This document shows, in pieces, positions 1 through 8,311 of a stretch of DNA of 64,000 nt (the stretch's first letter is position 1; each line of letters begins with the position of its first letter). The position numbers and the translations under genes are program-made. The notes beneath the pieces were generated by a model. It was not told the DNA's origin. It saw nothing but the letters and a program-made list of their open reading frames with translations, and made no database searches. This stretch comes from Kribbella jejuensis (GTDB lineage: Bacteria > Actinomycetota > Actinomycetes > Propionibacteriales > Kribbellaceae): positions 3,162,001 through 3,226,000 of the forward strand of contig NZ_VFMM01000001.1 in assembly GCF_006715085.1 (NCBI RefSeq), in the 5' to 3' direction.

Positions 1-863
1 ACCGGCTCGGCGCCTGGTTCGAGCAGAACCCGGCCGAGGGTCGCGAGATCATCCGCAAGGCGAGTGCCGCGGCGAGCGCCCGGATCGCGGCCCGCAAGGC
101 CCGCGACCTGGCCCGCAACCGCAAGGGTCTGCTCGGCGGTGGCGGCCTGCCCGGCAAGCTGGCCGACTGCCAGTCGACCAACCCGGAGGAGTGCGAGGTC
201 TACATCGTCGAGGGTGACTCGGCCGGTGGCTCCGCGAAGGGCGGCCGGGACCCGAAGTTCCAGGCCATCCTGCCGATCCGCGGCAAGATCCTGAACGTCG
301 AGAAGGCCCGGATCGACAAGGTTCTGCAGAACAACGAGGTCCAGGCGATCATCTCCGCGCTCGGCACCGGGATCCACGAGGACTTCGACGAGGACAAGCT
401 GCGGTACCACAAGATCGTGATCATGGCCGACGCCGACGTCGACGGCCAGCACATCCGGACGCTGCTGCTCACGCTGCTGTTCCGGTTCATGCGGCCGCTG
501 ATCGAGCGCGGGCACGTGTACGCCGCCCAGCCGCCGCTGTACAAGATCCGCTGGAGCAACCAGCCGCACGAGCTCGCCTACACCGACCGCGAGCGCGACG
601 GGCTGCTCGAGGCGGGCGCCGAGGCCGGCAAGAAGCTGCCCAAGGAGAACCCGATCCAGCGCTACAAGGGTCTGGGCGAGATGAACGCGAACGAGCTGTG
701 GGACACCACGATGGACCCGGCCAACCGGGTGCTGCTGCAGATCACTCTCGACGACGCGATCCGGGCCGACGAGACGTTCCAGACGCTGATGGGCGACGAC
801 ATCGAGGCGCGGCGCAGTTTCATCCAGCGCAACGCCAAGGACGTCCGGTTCCTCGACATCTGA
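1..863 (+). CDS. gyrB: DNA gyrase subunit B, C-terminal part (5' end outside window)
   Basis: This is the C-terminal 286 or so residues of the ATPase subunit of DNA gyrase, which introduces negative supercoils with GyrA. The first complete codon is at position 3. The TOPRIM signature EGDSAGG is at about 211-231, followed by PIRGKILNV. The acidic metal-binding DADVDG lies near 430-445, and the [10 protein letters not shown] signature of the tail lies near 658-687. The gene ends in DVRFLDI, the normal GyrB terminus. gyrA follows after 42 bases, so the two are probably co-transcribed. GyrB is distinguished from ParE by this gyrB-gyrA layout near the origin. Identity is certain; only the N-terminal ATPase part is missing because of the window edge. 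Confidence 0.98.
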   Translation, partial: RLGAWFEQNPAEGREIIRKASAAASARIAARKARDLARNRKGLLGGGGLPGKLADCQSTNPEECEVYIVEGDSAGGSAKGGRDPKFQAILPIRGKILNVEKARIDKVLQNNEVQAIISALGTGIHEDFDEDKLRYHKIVIMADADVDGQHIRTLLLTLLFRFMRPLIERGHVYAAQPPLYKIRWSNQPHELAYTDRERDGLLEAGAEAGKKLPKENPIQRYKGLGEMNANELWDTTMDPANRVLLQITLDDAIRADETFQTLMGDDIEARRSFIQRNAKDVRFLDI

Positions 864-905
864 TCTCGCTGCTCACCGACGTACTGATCTGAACGGGACT
901 TTTTC

Positions 906-3563
906 ATGACCGAGACCCCCACCTCTCCGGGCCACGACCGGGTCGAGCCGCTCGACCTGCAGACCGAGATGCAGCAGTCGTACCTCGACTACGCGATGGC
1001 CGTCATCGTCGGCCGCGCGCTGCCCGAGGTCCGCGACGGCCTGAAGCCGGTGCACCGGCGGATCCTCTACGCGATGTACGACGGCGGCTACCGGCCGGAC
1101 CGTGGTTTCAACAAGTGCTCCCGCGTCGTCGGTGACGTGATGGGTCAGTACCACCCGCACGGTGACTCCGCGATCTACGACACCCTGGTCCGGCTCGCGC
1201 AGCCGTGGGTGATGCGCGCGCCGCTGATCCAGGGCCAGGGCAACTTCGGTTCGCCCGGTAACGACCCGGCGGCCGCGATGCGGTACACGGAGTGCCGGAT
1301 GGCGCCGCTGGCGATGGAGATGGTCCGCGACATCGACCAGGAGACCGTCGACTTCCGGCCGAACTACGACGGCAAGTCGCAGGAGCCGGTGATCCTGCCG
1401 GCCCGCTTCCCGAACCTGCTCGTCAACGGCTCGTCCGGGATCGCGGTCGGGATGGCGACGAACATCCCGCCGCACAACCTGCGTGAGGTCGCGGCCGCGG
1501 TCGACTGGGCGCTGGAGCACCCGGACGCGACCCGTGAGGAGCTGCTCGACGCCTGCCTGCAGTACATCAAGGGCCCCGACTTCCCGAACGGCGCGCTGAT
1601 CGTCGGCTACAAGGGCATCGACGACGCGTACCGCACCGGTCGTGGTTCGGTCACGATGCGCGCGGTCGTCGACATCGAGGAGGACGCGAAGGGCCGCACC
1701 AGCCTCGTGGTCACCGAGCTGCCGTACATGGTGAACCCGGACAACCTGGCGCTGAAGATCGCCGAGCTGGTGAACACCGGCAAGGTCAGCGGCATCGCCG
1801 ACATCCGCGACGACAGCTCGTCCCGGACCGGTCAGCGGCTCGTGATCGTGCTGAAGCGCGACGCCCAGCCCCGCGTCGTACTGAACAACCTCTACAAGCA
1901 CACGCCGCTGCAGGACACCTTCGGCTGCAACATGCTGGCGCTGGTCGACGGCGTACCGCGCACGCTCAGCGTGGACCTGTTCATCAGCCACTGGATCGAC
2001 CACCAGATCGAGGTCATCCAGCGGCGGACGCGCTACCGCCTCCGCGAGGCCGAGCGGAACGCTCACATCTTCCGTGGTTACGTGAAGGCGCTGGACGCCC
2101 TCGACGAGGTGATCGCGCTGATCCGGCGCAGCCCGGACGTGGACGAGGCGCGCACCGGCCTGATGCAGTTGCTGGACATCGACGAGATCCAGGCCAACGC
2201 GATCCTGGAGATGCAGCTGCGCCGGCTTGCCGCCCTGGAGCGGCAGAAGACCGTCGCCCGGTTGCAGGAGCTCGAGGCGATCATCGCCGACCTCGAGGAC
2301 ATCCTGGCCAGCCCGGTCCGGCAGCGCACGATCGTCAAGGACGAACTCGGCGAGATCGTCGAGAAGTACGGCGACGAGCGGCGTACCGAGATCATCGCCG
2401 CCGACGGCGACCTGTCGGTCCAGGACCTGGTCCCGGACGAGGACGTGGTCGTCACGATCACCCGCGGCGGGTACGCGAAGCGTACGAAGACCGACCTGTA
2501 CCGGACGCAGAACCGCGGTGGCAAGGGTGTCCGCGGCGCGCAGTTGCGGGCCGAGGACGAGATCAGCCACTTCTTCGCCACCACGAACCACCACTGGATG
2601 CTGTTCTTCACCACCAAGGGCCGGGTGTACCGGGCCAAGGTGTGGCAGCTGCCCGAGTCCGCCCGGGACGCGAAGGGCTCGCACGTCGCCGGCCTGCTCT
2701 CGTTCCAGCCGGACGAGGAGATCGCTCAGGTTCTGACGCTGCGTGACTACGACCAGGCCGACTACCTGGTCCTCGCGACCAAGAAGGGCCTGGTCAAGAA
2801 GACGGCCCTGCGTGACTACGACTCTGCGCGGCAGAGCGGCATCATCGCGGTGAACTTCCGCGAGGACGACGACGAGCTGATCGGCGCCGACCTGGCCAGC
2901 GCCGAGGACGACCTGCTGCTGGTCTCCCGCAAGGGCCAGTCGATCCGGTTCACCGCGAACGACGAGCAGCTGCGGCCGATGGGCCGGGCCACGTCCGGTG
3001 TCACCGGGATGAAGTTCCGGTCCGGGGACGAGTTGCTCTCGATGTCGGTGATCCGGGCCGGATCCGAGGAGGACGCACAGTTCGTCTTCACCGTCACCGA
3101 CGCCGGGTACGCCAAGCGCTCGCGCGTCTCGGAGTACCGCCAGCAGGGTCGTGGCGGACTCGGGATCAAGGCCGTCAAGCTGAACGACGAACGCGGCTCG
3201 CTGGTCGGCGCGATCATCGTGACCGACGACGACCAGGTGCTGGCGATCAAGGCGAGCGGTCAGGTCGTCCGCAGCCGGGTCGACAGCGTCCCGGTCAAGG
3301 GCCGGGACACGATGGGTGTCCGGTTCGCCGGGGTCGGCGAGTCCGACGCGGTCGTCGCGATCGCCCGGAACACCGATCTGACCGTCGCTCTCGATGAGTC
3401 AGAGGCCGCCGAGGTGGGTACTGTCGCTGGAGATGCCCAGAATGTGGACGGATCGACAACCGAATCCCCCTCTGAGAGCGTCCAGAATGGTGACGAGCGT
3501 TCGACGGAGGTTGACGGCGCGGCTACCGTCGAAAGCGACGAAGCCGGCCAGGAGGGTGACTGA
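906..3563 (+). CDS. gyrA: DNA gyrase subunit A
   Basis: GyrA (885 aa) cleaves and rejoins DNA in the gyrase A2B2 complex. The catalytic tyrosine is Tyr127 in MRYTECRM. The quinolone-resistance region reads [10 protein letters not shown] at residues 83-92, with Ser88 and Asp92 at the positions of E. coli Ser83 and Asp87. It therefore shows no classical resistance substitution, unlike mycobacteria, which carry Ala at the first position. The GyrA box QNRGGKG, needed for DNA wrapping, is near residue 535. The last 50 or so residues form an acidic Ser/Glu-rich tail, as in other actinobacterial GyrA proteins. The Shine-Dalgarno is weak. The stop overlaps the DUF3566 start by one base (TGATG). Confidence 0.98.
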   Translation: MTETPTSPGHDRVEPLDLQTEMQQSYLDYAMAVIVGRALPEVRDGLKPVHRRILYAMYDGGYRPDRGFNKCSRVVGDVMGQYHPHGDSAIYDTLVRLAQPWVMRAPLIQGQGNFGSPGNDPAAAMRYTECRMAPLAMEMVRDIDQETVDFRPNYDGKSQEPVILPARFPNLLVNGSSGIAVGMATNIPPHNLREVAAAVDWALEHPDATREELLDACLQYIKGPDFPNGALIVGYKGIDDAYRTGRGSVTMRAVVDIEEDAKGRTSLVVTELPYMVNPDNLALKIAELVNTGKVSGIADIRDDSSSRTGQRLVIVLKRDAQPRVVLNNLYKHTPLQDTFGCNMLALVDGVPRTLSVDLFISHWIDHQIEVIQRRTRYRLREAERNAHIFRGYVKALDALDEVIALIRRSPDVDEARTGLMQLLDIDEIQANAILEMQLRRLAALERQKTVARLQELEAIIADLEDILASPVRQRTIVKDELGEIVEKYGDERRTEIIAADGDLSVQDLVPDEDVVVTITRGGYAKRTKTDLYRTQNRGGKGVRGAQLRAEDEISHFFATTNHHWMLFFTTKGRVYRAKVWQLPESARDAKGSHVAGLLSFQPDEEIAQVLTLRDYDQADYLVLATKKGLVKKTALRDYDSARQSGIIAVNFREDDDELIGADLASAEDDLLLVSRKGQSIRFTANDEQLRPMGRATSGVTGMKFRSGDELLSMSVIRAGSEEDAQFVFTVTDAGYAKRSRVSEYRQQGRGGLGIKAVKLNDERGSLVGAIIVTDDDQVLAIKASGQVVRSRVDSVPVKGRDTMGVRFAGVGESDAVVAIARNTDLTVALDESEAAEVGTVAGDAQNVDGSTTESPSESVQNGDERSTEVDGAATVESDEAGQEGD

Positions 3564-4447
3564 TGACCAACCGCGCGAGGCCGACATGGCCTGAAGGTGC
3601 GGCCGACGGCTCCAAGTCCCAGCGCACCGCGCCGGGCGGGTCACCGTCTGCTGCCCCGGCCACCCCGGCCTCCAACGGTCGTTCCAACGGCGTCTCCGGC
3701 GCCGGCGGCCAGCAGAGGACAGGCACGCCGAACGGCCAGCGGCCGTCGGGCGAGTACCGTCCGCAGCCGCGACCAGCCGCTCCGCAGCAGCCGGCCCCTC
3801 AGCAGTCGGCTCCGCAGCAGCCCGCTCCGAGTACGCCGGGCCGCCCGGAGCCCTGGGCGAACGGAGCATCCGCCGGCGCAGCGTCGTACGGCCAACAGCC
3901 GGAGGCGAAGACCGAATCGCTCGGTGACCGGATGAACGCGGCGCGGCAGGCGGTGCTGGACAAGGCCGCCGCGGTGAAGGCGGCGAAGCCGGACAAGACC
4001 GCGGAGCGGGCCGAGCGCGCCGAGGCCAAGCAGGCCCGGCTGGCCGAGAAGGACGCGAAGGTTTCGAGTCGGCCGCAGACGCGGAAGGCGCGACTGCGGA
4101 TGTCCCGGATCGACCCGTGGTCGGTGATGAAGACGGCGTTCCTGCTCGCGATCGCCTTCGGCATCGTCACCTGGGTCGCGGTCTTCATCATCTGGTCCGC
4201 GATCGGTGCGGCCGGCGTGTTCGACAACATCAACTCGACCGTCCGCGAGGTCCTGGGTACGCCGACCGGCGAACCGTTCCGGGTGGAGAACTACATCAAC
4301 ACCGGCAAGGTGATGGGTTTCACGACCCTTCTCGCCTGCGCCGACGTGCTGATCATCACCGCGCTCGCGACCCTCGGATCGTTCCTCTACAACATCGCCG
4401 CCACGCTCCTCGGCGGCCTCGAAATCACGCTGGCGTCGGAGGACTGA
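3563..4447 (+). CDS. DUF3566 membrane protein downstream of gyrA
   Basis: This 294-residue protein has a long disordered N-terminal half rich in Pro, Gln and Ala, with QQP(A/S)PQQ-type repeats at about residues 70-95. A basic Lys/Ala-rich stretch (about 125-175) follows, then a C-terminal DUF3566 domain with two predicted membrane segments near residues 190-215 and 250-280. The family sits directly after gyrA in most Actinobacteria and its function is unknown. The start overlaps the gyrA stop by one base, and GGAGGG at 3551-3556 is a good ribosome-binding site, so it is translated from the gyrBA transcript. The low-complexity N-terminus varies in length between species. The family call is secure but no function is assigned. 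Confidence 0.9.
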   Translation: MTNRARPTWPEGAADGSKSQRTAPGGSPSAAPATPASNGRSNGVSGAGGQQRTGTPNGQRPSGEYRPQPRPAAPQQPAPQQSAPQQPAPSTPGRPEPWANGASAGAASYGQQPEAKTESLGDRMNAARQAVLDKAAAVKAAKPDKTAERAERAEAKQARLAEKDAKVSSRPQTRKARLRMSRIDPWSVMKTAFLLAIAFGIVTWVAVFIIWSAIGAAGVFDNINSTVREVLGTPTGEPFRVENYINTGKVMGFTTLLACADVLIITALATLGSFLYNIAATLLGGLEITLASED

Positions 4448-4455
4448 GCAGTCCT

Positions 4456-4479
4456 GGCCGGGCCTTCCGCGGCCCGGCC
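4456..4479 (+). terminator. GC-rich hairpin ending the gyr operon
   Basis: GGCCGGGCC at 4456-4464 pairs perfectly with GGCCCGGCC at 4471-4479 around the loop TTCCGC, nine bases after the DUF3566 stop. No T-run follows, which is common for actinobacterial terminators. It separates the gyr operon from the tRNA promoter. Confidence 0.65.
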
Positions 4480-4488
4480 GGAACCGGT

Positions 4489-4518
4489 TTGGGAGTACGG
4501 CACTTGGTGCGGTAATCT
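4489..4518 (+). promoter_or_regulatory. Candidate promoter of tRNA-Ile
   Basis: TTGGGA at 4489-4494 and TAATCT at 4513-4518, separated by 18 bases, resemble a housekeeping sigma promoter. They sit 26 bases before the mature 5' end of the tRNA. Assigned by eye only. Confidence 0.5.
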
Positions 4519-4544
4519 CTCCCGGGTTCGACACCGCAGTACGC

Positions 4545-4618
4545 GGGCCTATAGCTCAGACGGTTAGAGCGCTGCCCTGATAAGGCAGAGGTCACTGGTT
4601 CAAGTCCAGTTAGGCCCA
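4545..4618 (+). tRNA. tRNA-Ile (GAT anticodon)
   Basis: A full cloverleaf is visible. The acceptor GGGCCTA (4545-4551) pairs with TAGGCCC (4611-4617), and the discriminator is A at 4618. The D arm is GCTC/GAGC. The anticodon stem CTGCC/GGCAG encloses loop CTGATAA with anticodon GAT. The T arm is ACTGG-TTCAAGT-CCAGT. CCA is not encoded (CTT follows). Its position after gyrA is conserved in Actinobacteria. Confidence 0.97.
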
Positions 4619-4651
4619 CTTTTCGTGTGAACCCTGATCCGAGGAGTCCCG

Positions 4652-4783
4652 GTGCTGAGAAAGTTCCTGCTGGTGCTGCTGGCCGGCGTCGGTGGATACT
4701 TCGTCTACAAGAAGACCCAGCAGTCCCGCGCCGAAAAGGACCTCTGGGCCGAGGTAGCCGACCCGGTAACCCCGGGCCACTGA
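4652..4783 (+). CDS. DLW-39 family small protein
   Basis: A 43-residue protein starts at GTG with GAGGAG at 4641-4646 as ribosome-binding site. It has an N-terminal hydrophobic segment (FLLVLLAGVGGYFVY), then a basic stretch and the hallmark DLWAE motif near residue 31. DLW-39 proteins are tiny, of unknown function, and typically lie between tRNA-Ile and tRNA-Ala, exactly as here. A single membrane anchor with a short cytoplasmic tail is likely. It is too short for usual ORF calling, but start signal, motif and context agree. Confidence 0.88.
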   Translation: MLRKFLLVLLAGVGGYFVYKKTQQSRAEKDLWAEVADPVTPGH

Positions 4784-4793
4784 CCACCCTCAC

Positions 4794-4869
4794 GGGGGCG
4801 TAGCTCAACTGGCAGAGCACTGCCTTTGCAAGGCAGGGGTTAGGGGTTCAAGTCCCCTCGTCTCCACCA
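4794..4869 (+). tRNA. tRNA-Ala (TGC anticodon), CCA encoded
   Basis: The acceptor GGGGGCG (4794-4800) pairs with CGTCTCC with two G-U pairs, and ACCA follows at 4866-4869. Anticodon stem CTGCC/GGCAG holds loop TTTGCAA (anticodon TGC). The T arm is AGGGG-TTCAAGT-CCCCT. CCA is genome-encoded here but not in the neighbouring tRNA-Ile. The integrase remnant begins inside its 3' end on the other strand, so this tRNA is the probable attachment site of a former element. Confidence 0.97.
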
Positions 4870-5790
4870 AAGCGTTCATGCAGGTCAGAGCGCGATTCCC
4901 GGCTCACGCCATCGTCCTCCCTTGCCTCGTTCAGAGGCCGCGTGCCCTCCACGTGCCCTAACGCATCGTCGCCAGTCTTCGGGCGAGCCTCCCGCAGCCG
5001 GGCGTTCAGCCTGTCGGCGATGTGCCTGGAGCGGCCCTTCGAGACGTGCGGGTAGATCATCGCCGCGCGTGGGCTGGCGTGCCCCATCCGCTCCATCAGC
5101 TCCCGCAGGCTGGCACCGTCATCGGCGGCGAACTGATTCCCGGTGTGCCTGAGATCGTGGAAGTGCACCGGCTGAACCTTGGAGTCCGCGAGCGCCTTGA
5201 TCCAGATCTTCCGGAAGTTCTGACGCCGGAGCTTGCCACCCTTCGGGCCGATGAACACGCGGCCGCCATCCCCCGGTTCGGCGTACTCGGCCAAGTGCTG
5301 CTTCAGCTCGTCGATCAGGTCATCGGGGACGGGCACAGCCCGGCGACCGGCAGCCGACTTCGGGTCTTTCAAGAACAGCTCGCCGTTGCTCAGTTGACCT
5401 TGGTTCTCCACGACTGTGACAAACCCTGTGGACACATCGACGTTGCGTCGGGCGAGTGCGGCGAGCTCGCCAAATCGCAGGCTCGTGAAGGTGGCCAGCA
5501 GCGCCATCATCCGCAGACGTGGCGGCATGGCGTCGACCACCCGGAGGACCTCGTCGATCGACAACACCGGACGCTCGGCGCTCTTGTCATCGCCAGCCCC
5601 AGGGATGCGGCACGGGTTGCGCTTGATCATGCCGTCGTCCAGGGGCGTGTTCAGCATGGCGCGGAGGACTCGGTACACCTTCGCGGCCCTCGCCCTGCCC
5701 GTGCCGTCGCGAGCATTCCCGCGTACCAGCGTCGTACGTCGGCCCCCTCGCACCTCCTTGATCGAGCGATTGGGGCCGGCGTTGCTCAGT
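4848..5790 (-). pseudogene. Degenerate tyrosine recombinase (phage/ICE integrase remnant)
   Basis: The C-terminal catalytic domain of a tyrosine integrase is recognisable on the minus strand. It has the first Arg in TSLRFGELAAL, the Lys-bearing beta-hairpin region, HxxR in HFHDLRHTG (about 5130-5171), the second His in MERMGHAS and a Tyr in AAMIYPHVS. The N-terminal arm-binding and core-binding domains are missing. Between about 5700 and 5748 the frame changes twice: VRRWYAGMLAT is readable only in a second frame, while SIKEVR before it and GRARAAKVYRVLRAML after it are in the main frame. The remnant stops where the EthD gene ends. Its own stop lies in the tRNA-Ala 3' end, the usual orientation for an integrase next to its attachment site. 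It is almost certainly inactive. Confidence 0.85.
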
Positions 5791-6097
5791 AGGTGCCGTT
5801 CTGTACTGGGTAGTCGATGACGATTACGCCGCCGGTGGCGTAGTTGGGGACGTCGGCGGAGACTTGTTGGCCTTGTGGGGATGACCTTGCTGCGGTCATT
5901 GCCTCTGCGTCTGCGAACTCCGCCTCGAAGACCGCGAAGTACGGCGTTTGGCCTGGCGTCGATGTGACCTCGAAGCTGTAGCGCCATGCGAGTAGGCCTG
6001 GCATGCGTGCGACCAGTGGGAGGTGGGTGCTCACGTAGTAGTTGCGGAAGTGGTCGGGGTCTGCGGGCTCGGGATACAGGACCATCAGCTTGTGCAC
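5786..6097 (-). CDS. EthD-like / dimeric alpha-beta barrel protein
   Basis: This small protein of about 103 residues reads MHKLMVLYPEPADPDHFRNYY and continues through HLPLVARMPGL, the pattern of the EthD family (ferredoxin-like alpha-beta barrels, originally from the ethyl tert-butyl ether degradation cluster, with many members of unknown function). GTG at 6097 is preferred because GGGAG lies five bases upstream; ATG at 6109 is an in-frame alternative adding four residues. It is divergent from the HxlR regulator at 6196 with shared control DNA, so HxlR probably controls it in response to a small electrophile or aromatic compound. The substrate is unknown. Confidence 0.8.
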   Translation of the reverse strand: MHKLMVLYPEPADPDHFRNYYVSTHLPLVARMPGLLAWRYSFEVTSTPGQTPYFAVFEAEFADAEAMTAARSSPQGQQVSADVPNYATGGVIVIDYPVQNGTY

Positions 6098-6119
6098 GAC
6101 AGCTCCCATCAGTGGCGAA

Positions 6120-6173
6120 CGCTTCGAAAATCGAATCGATGAGATGCACGATAGTGTGTCGGATATCGAAGCG
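6120..6173. promoter_or_regulatory. Candidate HxlR operator region
   Basis: In the 98-base gap between the divergent EthD and HxlR genes, CGCTTCGA at 6120-6127 is repeated inverted as TCGAAGCG at 6166-6173. The perfect palindrome ATCGAATCGAT lies at 6130-6140. This AT-richer segment is the only plausible promoter and operator DNA for both genes. HxlR-type binding is inferred from position. Confidence 0.5.
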
Positions 6174-6195
6174 GCAAGAGAGGACGGAACGACGG

Positions 6196-6549
6196 ATGGC
6201 AGCACCCAGACCCGGACGGGCGGTCCGAGGGTCGAGCACCGGCCGGCCGTTGATGGCCGCCCTCGACCTGTTCGGCCGCAGATGGAACCTGCGGATCGTC
6301 TGGGAGCTGCAACACGGGCCGGTCGGATTCCGCGCGCTACAGGAGCGCTGCGACAACATGTCCTCGAGCGTCCTGCGCCAACGCCTGACGGAACTGGTCG
6401 ACGCCGCCCTCGTAGAACAGCATCCCGACACCACCTACGCCCTCACCGACCTGGGCCACGCCGCCCACCGAGCCCTACGCCCCCTAGCCCGCTGGTCCGC
6501 CGACTGGGCCGCAACCCTCTCCCCCACGGATTCCGACAACCCCAGCTAG
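6196..6549 (+). CDS. HxlR family winged-helix transcriptional regulator
   Basis: This 117-residue regulator carries the HxlR winged helix: PLMAALDLFGRRWNLRIVWELQHGPVGF, then LQERCDNMSSSVLRQRLTELVDAALVE and a short C-terminal helix. HxlR proteins bind DNA as dimers and often respond to aldehydes, quinones or oxidative signals. The start ATG at 6196 follows GGACGGAACGACGG, a weak ribosome-binding site. Divergent orientation to the EthD-like gene suggests direct control of it. The usual conserved Cys near the N-terminus of redox-sensing members (HypR, YodB) is absent; one Cys sits at RCDN. Family secure, inducer unknown. Confidence 0.88.
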   Translation: MAAPRPGRAVRGSSTGRPLMAALDLFGRRWNLRIVWELQHGPVGFRALQERCDNMSSSVLRQRLTELVDAALVEQHPDTTYALTDLGHAAHRALRPLARWSADWAATLSPTDSDNPS

Positions 6550-6550
6550 C

Positions 6551-6688
6551 CCTTGCAGCCGGCCGGTTGCCGGGGTCGAGTTGCGCTACGTGGCAGCCGG
6601 ACGCCCTTGGTGTCCGCACATCACGTTCTACGGCAAGGATGTTCAGGTCGAGGTCGTCTTGGGCGAATCCTTGCCCGCGTGGCGTTAG
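6551..6688 (+). pseudogene. Possible orphan C-terminal gene fragment
   Basis: An open frame of 45 codons right after the HxlR stop reads like real protein (GVELRYVAAGRPWCP, then HITFYGKDVQVEVVLGE, ending LPAWR), with actinobacterial codon choice. No start codon with a ribosome-binding site is visible and the family is not recognised. It may be the 3' end of a gene lost when the neighbouring integrative element decayed, or chance coding in high-GC DNA. Its stop overlaps the end of the DUF2231 gene on the other strand. Confidence 0.3.
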
Positions 6689-7230
6689 AGCTTCTCGTCT
6701 CCGGCCGGTCGGCGGGCGGTGCCGTGGTGGAGGGCTAGGTGGGCGCCTAGGAAGCCGGCGGCCGCGGCGGTGGTGTTGGCTGCGGCGGCTAGTTTGGTGG
6801 CCTTTTGGTGGTTGCCGCGGAGGCGGGTGAGGACGGAGGCGGCGAAGAGGAAGATCGCTGCGTCCATGCCTACTGCGTGGACTGCGCCGATTCTGCGTTG
6901 CTCGCCGGACAGTTCGGACCAGTCGGCGGCGCCGGCCACGGCCGTGGGTACGGAGGCCAGTAGGCCGACTGTGGCGAGCAGGGTCGCACCGCGGCGCGAG
7001 TCGGGGCCGCCGGCTACGTCCAGGACAGTGGTGGCCAGCCAGCAGCCGGTGGTGATGTCGGTGAGGGGCGGGTGCACGGAGTGGCCCAGTACGTCGGTGT
7101 GCAGCGGGCTTCGGCGTACTTGTTCGATCAACGGGCCGTACGCCAACTCCTGGGCGCGGGCGAGCCGCTCCGACCAGGCGCTGTGGCCGACGGCGCGGAG
7201 CGCGCGTTGCGGCAAGGATTTTGCTGCCAC
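6685..7230 (-). CDS. DUF2231-type membrane protein
   Basis: About 181 residues with an N-terminal soluble region (LPQRALRAVGHSAWSERLARAQELAYGPLIEQV), then HSVHPPLTDITTGCWLATTVLD, the typical DUF2231 signature, and four hydrophobic segments (TTVLDV, LLATVGLLASVPTAVAG, VGMDAAIFLFAASVL and AAANTTAAAAGFLGAHLAL). DUF2231 proteins are integral membrane proteins of unknown function, sometimes with haem-like His pairs; here HPPLTD and HLALHH supply conserved histidines. The start is uncertain: GTG at 7230 gives the N-terminus expected for soluble DUF2231 arms, and GTG at 7275 is in frame and would add 15 residues. It is divergent from the cupin gene. Confidence 0.75.
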   Translation of the reverse strand: MAAKSLPQRALRAVGHSAWSERLARAQELAYGPLIEQVRRSPLHTDVLGHSVHPPLTDITTGCWLATTVLDVAGGPDSRRGATLLATVGLLASVPTAVAGAADWSELSGEQRRIGAVHAVGMDAAIFLFAASVLTRLRGNHQKATKLAAAANTTAAAAGFLGAHLALHHGTARRPAGDEKL

Positions 7231-7301
7231 GTTCTGAAGGTACGCCCGATTCCGCAGCTTGGGTGCACAATCCACCTAAGGATCAACGGGAGGACACGGG
7301 G

Positions 7302-7637
7302 ATGAGCGACGGGCACGAGTCCAAAGGGGTTTCGGTGGAGTTGCTGGCCTCGGTTGATCTGGGGGCCGAACTTCCGGGGATGGAAGGGCGCCGGCTGCGG
7401 ATGCGGATGGTGACGATCGAGCCGGGTGGGGTGTTCGGGCCGCTGCACGACCATGTGGGGCGGCCCGGGACGGTGTACGTGTTGGAGGGGACGATCACGG
7501 ATCACCGGGATGGGACGAGCACGGAGTACGGGCCGGGGCTCGGGTGGGCGGAGGACAAGAACACGTTGCACTGGCTGGAGAACCGCGGCACGGTTCCGGC
7601 GGTGGAAATCTCTGTGGATATCGTCCAGGCCGATTAG
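7302..7637 (+). CDS. Cupin-domain protein
   Basis: A single-domain cupin of 111 residues. Metal-binding motif 1 is visible as PLHDHVGRPGTVYVLEGTITDHRDG, with two His and a Glu, and motif 2 as TLHWLENRG. Small cupins of this kind bind a divalent metal and act as dioxygenases, isomerases or ligand sensors; the substrate cannot be read. GGGAGG at 7288-7293 sets the ATG start at 7302. Its 3' end overlaps the convergent esterase gene by four bases. Confidence 0.87.
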   Translation: MSDGHESKGVSVELLASVDLGAELPGMEGRRLRMRMVTIEPGGVFGPLHDHVGRPGTVYVLEGTITDHRDGTSTEYGPGLGWAEDKNTLHWLENRGTVPAVEISVDIVQAD

Positions 7638-8278
7638 CTGAACGCCCAGCTCACCTGCAGCGGGAACTCGGCCCGCCAGAACGGGTCGCCGTGGTTGCCG
7701 GGGCGTTCCGTGATGACGACGTCCGCGTCCGCGGCTTTCAGGGCGTCGGCCCAGCGGGCGGCGTTCTCCATGAACCACGGCTCCTCGGTGCCGGCGACGA
7801 GGTACGCGCGGGGCAGTCGCTCCGGCAGCGTCGAGGGCGGCTGGTACCCACCGCCAGGTGACGCGGCGAGGACCGAGCCGTAGACGTCGGGGTGCCGCAT
7901 ACCCAGCGCGAGGGCGAGCTCCGCGCTGGCCGAGACGCCGCAGACCGCAGTCCGTTCAGGCGGCAACGCGACGCCGAATCGCGTCCGTACCCAGTCGCGT
8001 ATCTCGTCGACGAAGAACGTCTCGTGAGCCGCGAACTGCGCCGGCTCGAAGGACGGCGAGTACTCGCGGATCCGTACCATCTCGTCCGCCGCGTCGGTCC
8101 GGTACACGCCTACAACCATGGTCGGTGGTACGTCGGCCTGCTCGAGGTCCGCGCCCCACGTCGAGATCAGTTGCCCGTCGCCGGCGTACACGACGGCCTC
8201 CGGGGTCGAGGACGGTACGTAGACGGCGACCTGCCGGCCACTGTCGTACGTGAATGTCTCCGTGACGAGGTTTCCCAT
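7634..8278 (-). CDS. Putative esterase (alpha/beta hydrolase, enterochelin-esterase-like)
   Basis: A 214-residue alpha/beta hydrolase of the PF00756 esterase type. The nucleophile elbow is GVSASAELAL (Ser in GxSxS/A), and the catalytic His is probable in GNHGDPFWRAEFPLQ near the C-terminus. SSTPEAVVYAGDGQLISTWG and FFVDEIRDWVRTRFGV match the family's early strands and helix. There is no signal peptide, so it should be cytoplasmic. The start at 8278 (ATG) is the first good Met; the longer open frame upstream overlaps the divergent MazG gene and is rejected. Substrate unknown. Confidence 0.82.
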   Translation of the reverse strand: MGNLVTETFTYDSGRQVAVYVPSSTPEAVVYAGDGQLISTWGADLEQADVPPTMVVGVYRTDAADEMVRIREYSPSFEPAQFAAHETFFVDEIRDWVRTRFGVALPPERTAVCGVSASAELALALGMRHPDVYGSVLAASPGGGYQPPSTLPERLPRAYLVAGTEEPWFMENAARWADALKAADADVVITERPGNHGDPFWRAEFPLQVSWAFS

Positions 8279-8311
8279 TGAGCTCTCCGTGGGCGGTGGC
8301 AAACTTGCGGC

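Noticed and set aside
873..2684. 603-residue open frame antisense to gyrA
   Set aside because: It mirrors gyrA codons, is His/Arg/Val-rich with no family similarity, and has no ribosome-binding site; a normal shadow of a high-GC gene.
906..3563. Quinolone-resistant gyrA allele
   Set aside because: Ser88 and Asp92 are the sensitive-type residues at the E. coli 83 and 87 positions.
6042..6830. 262-residue plus-strand frame over HxlR
   Set aside because: Out of frame with HxlR, Arg/Pro-rich, no domain.
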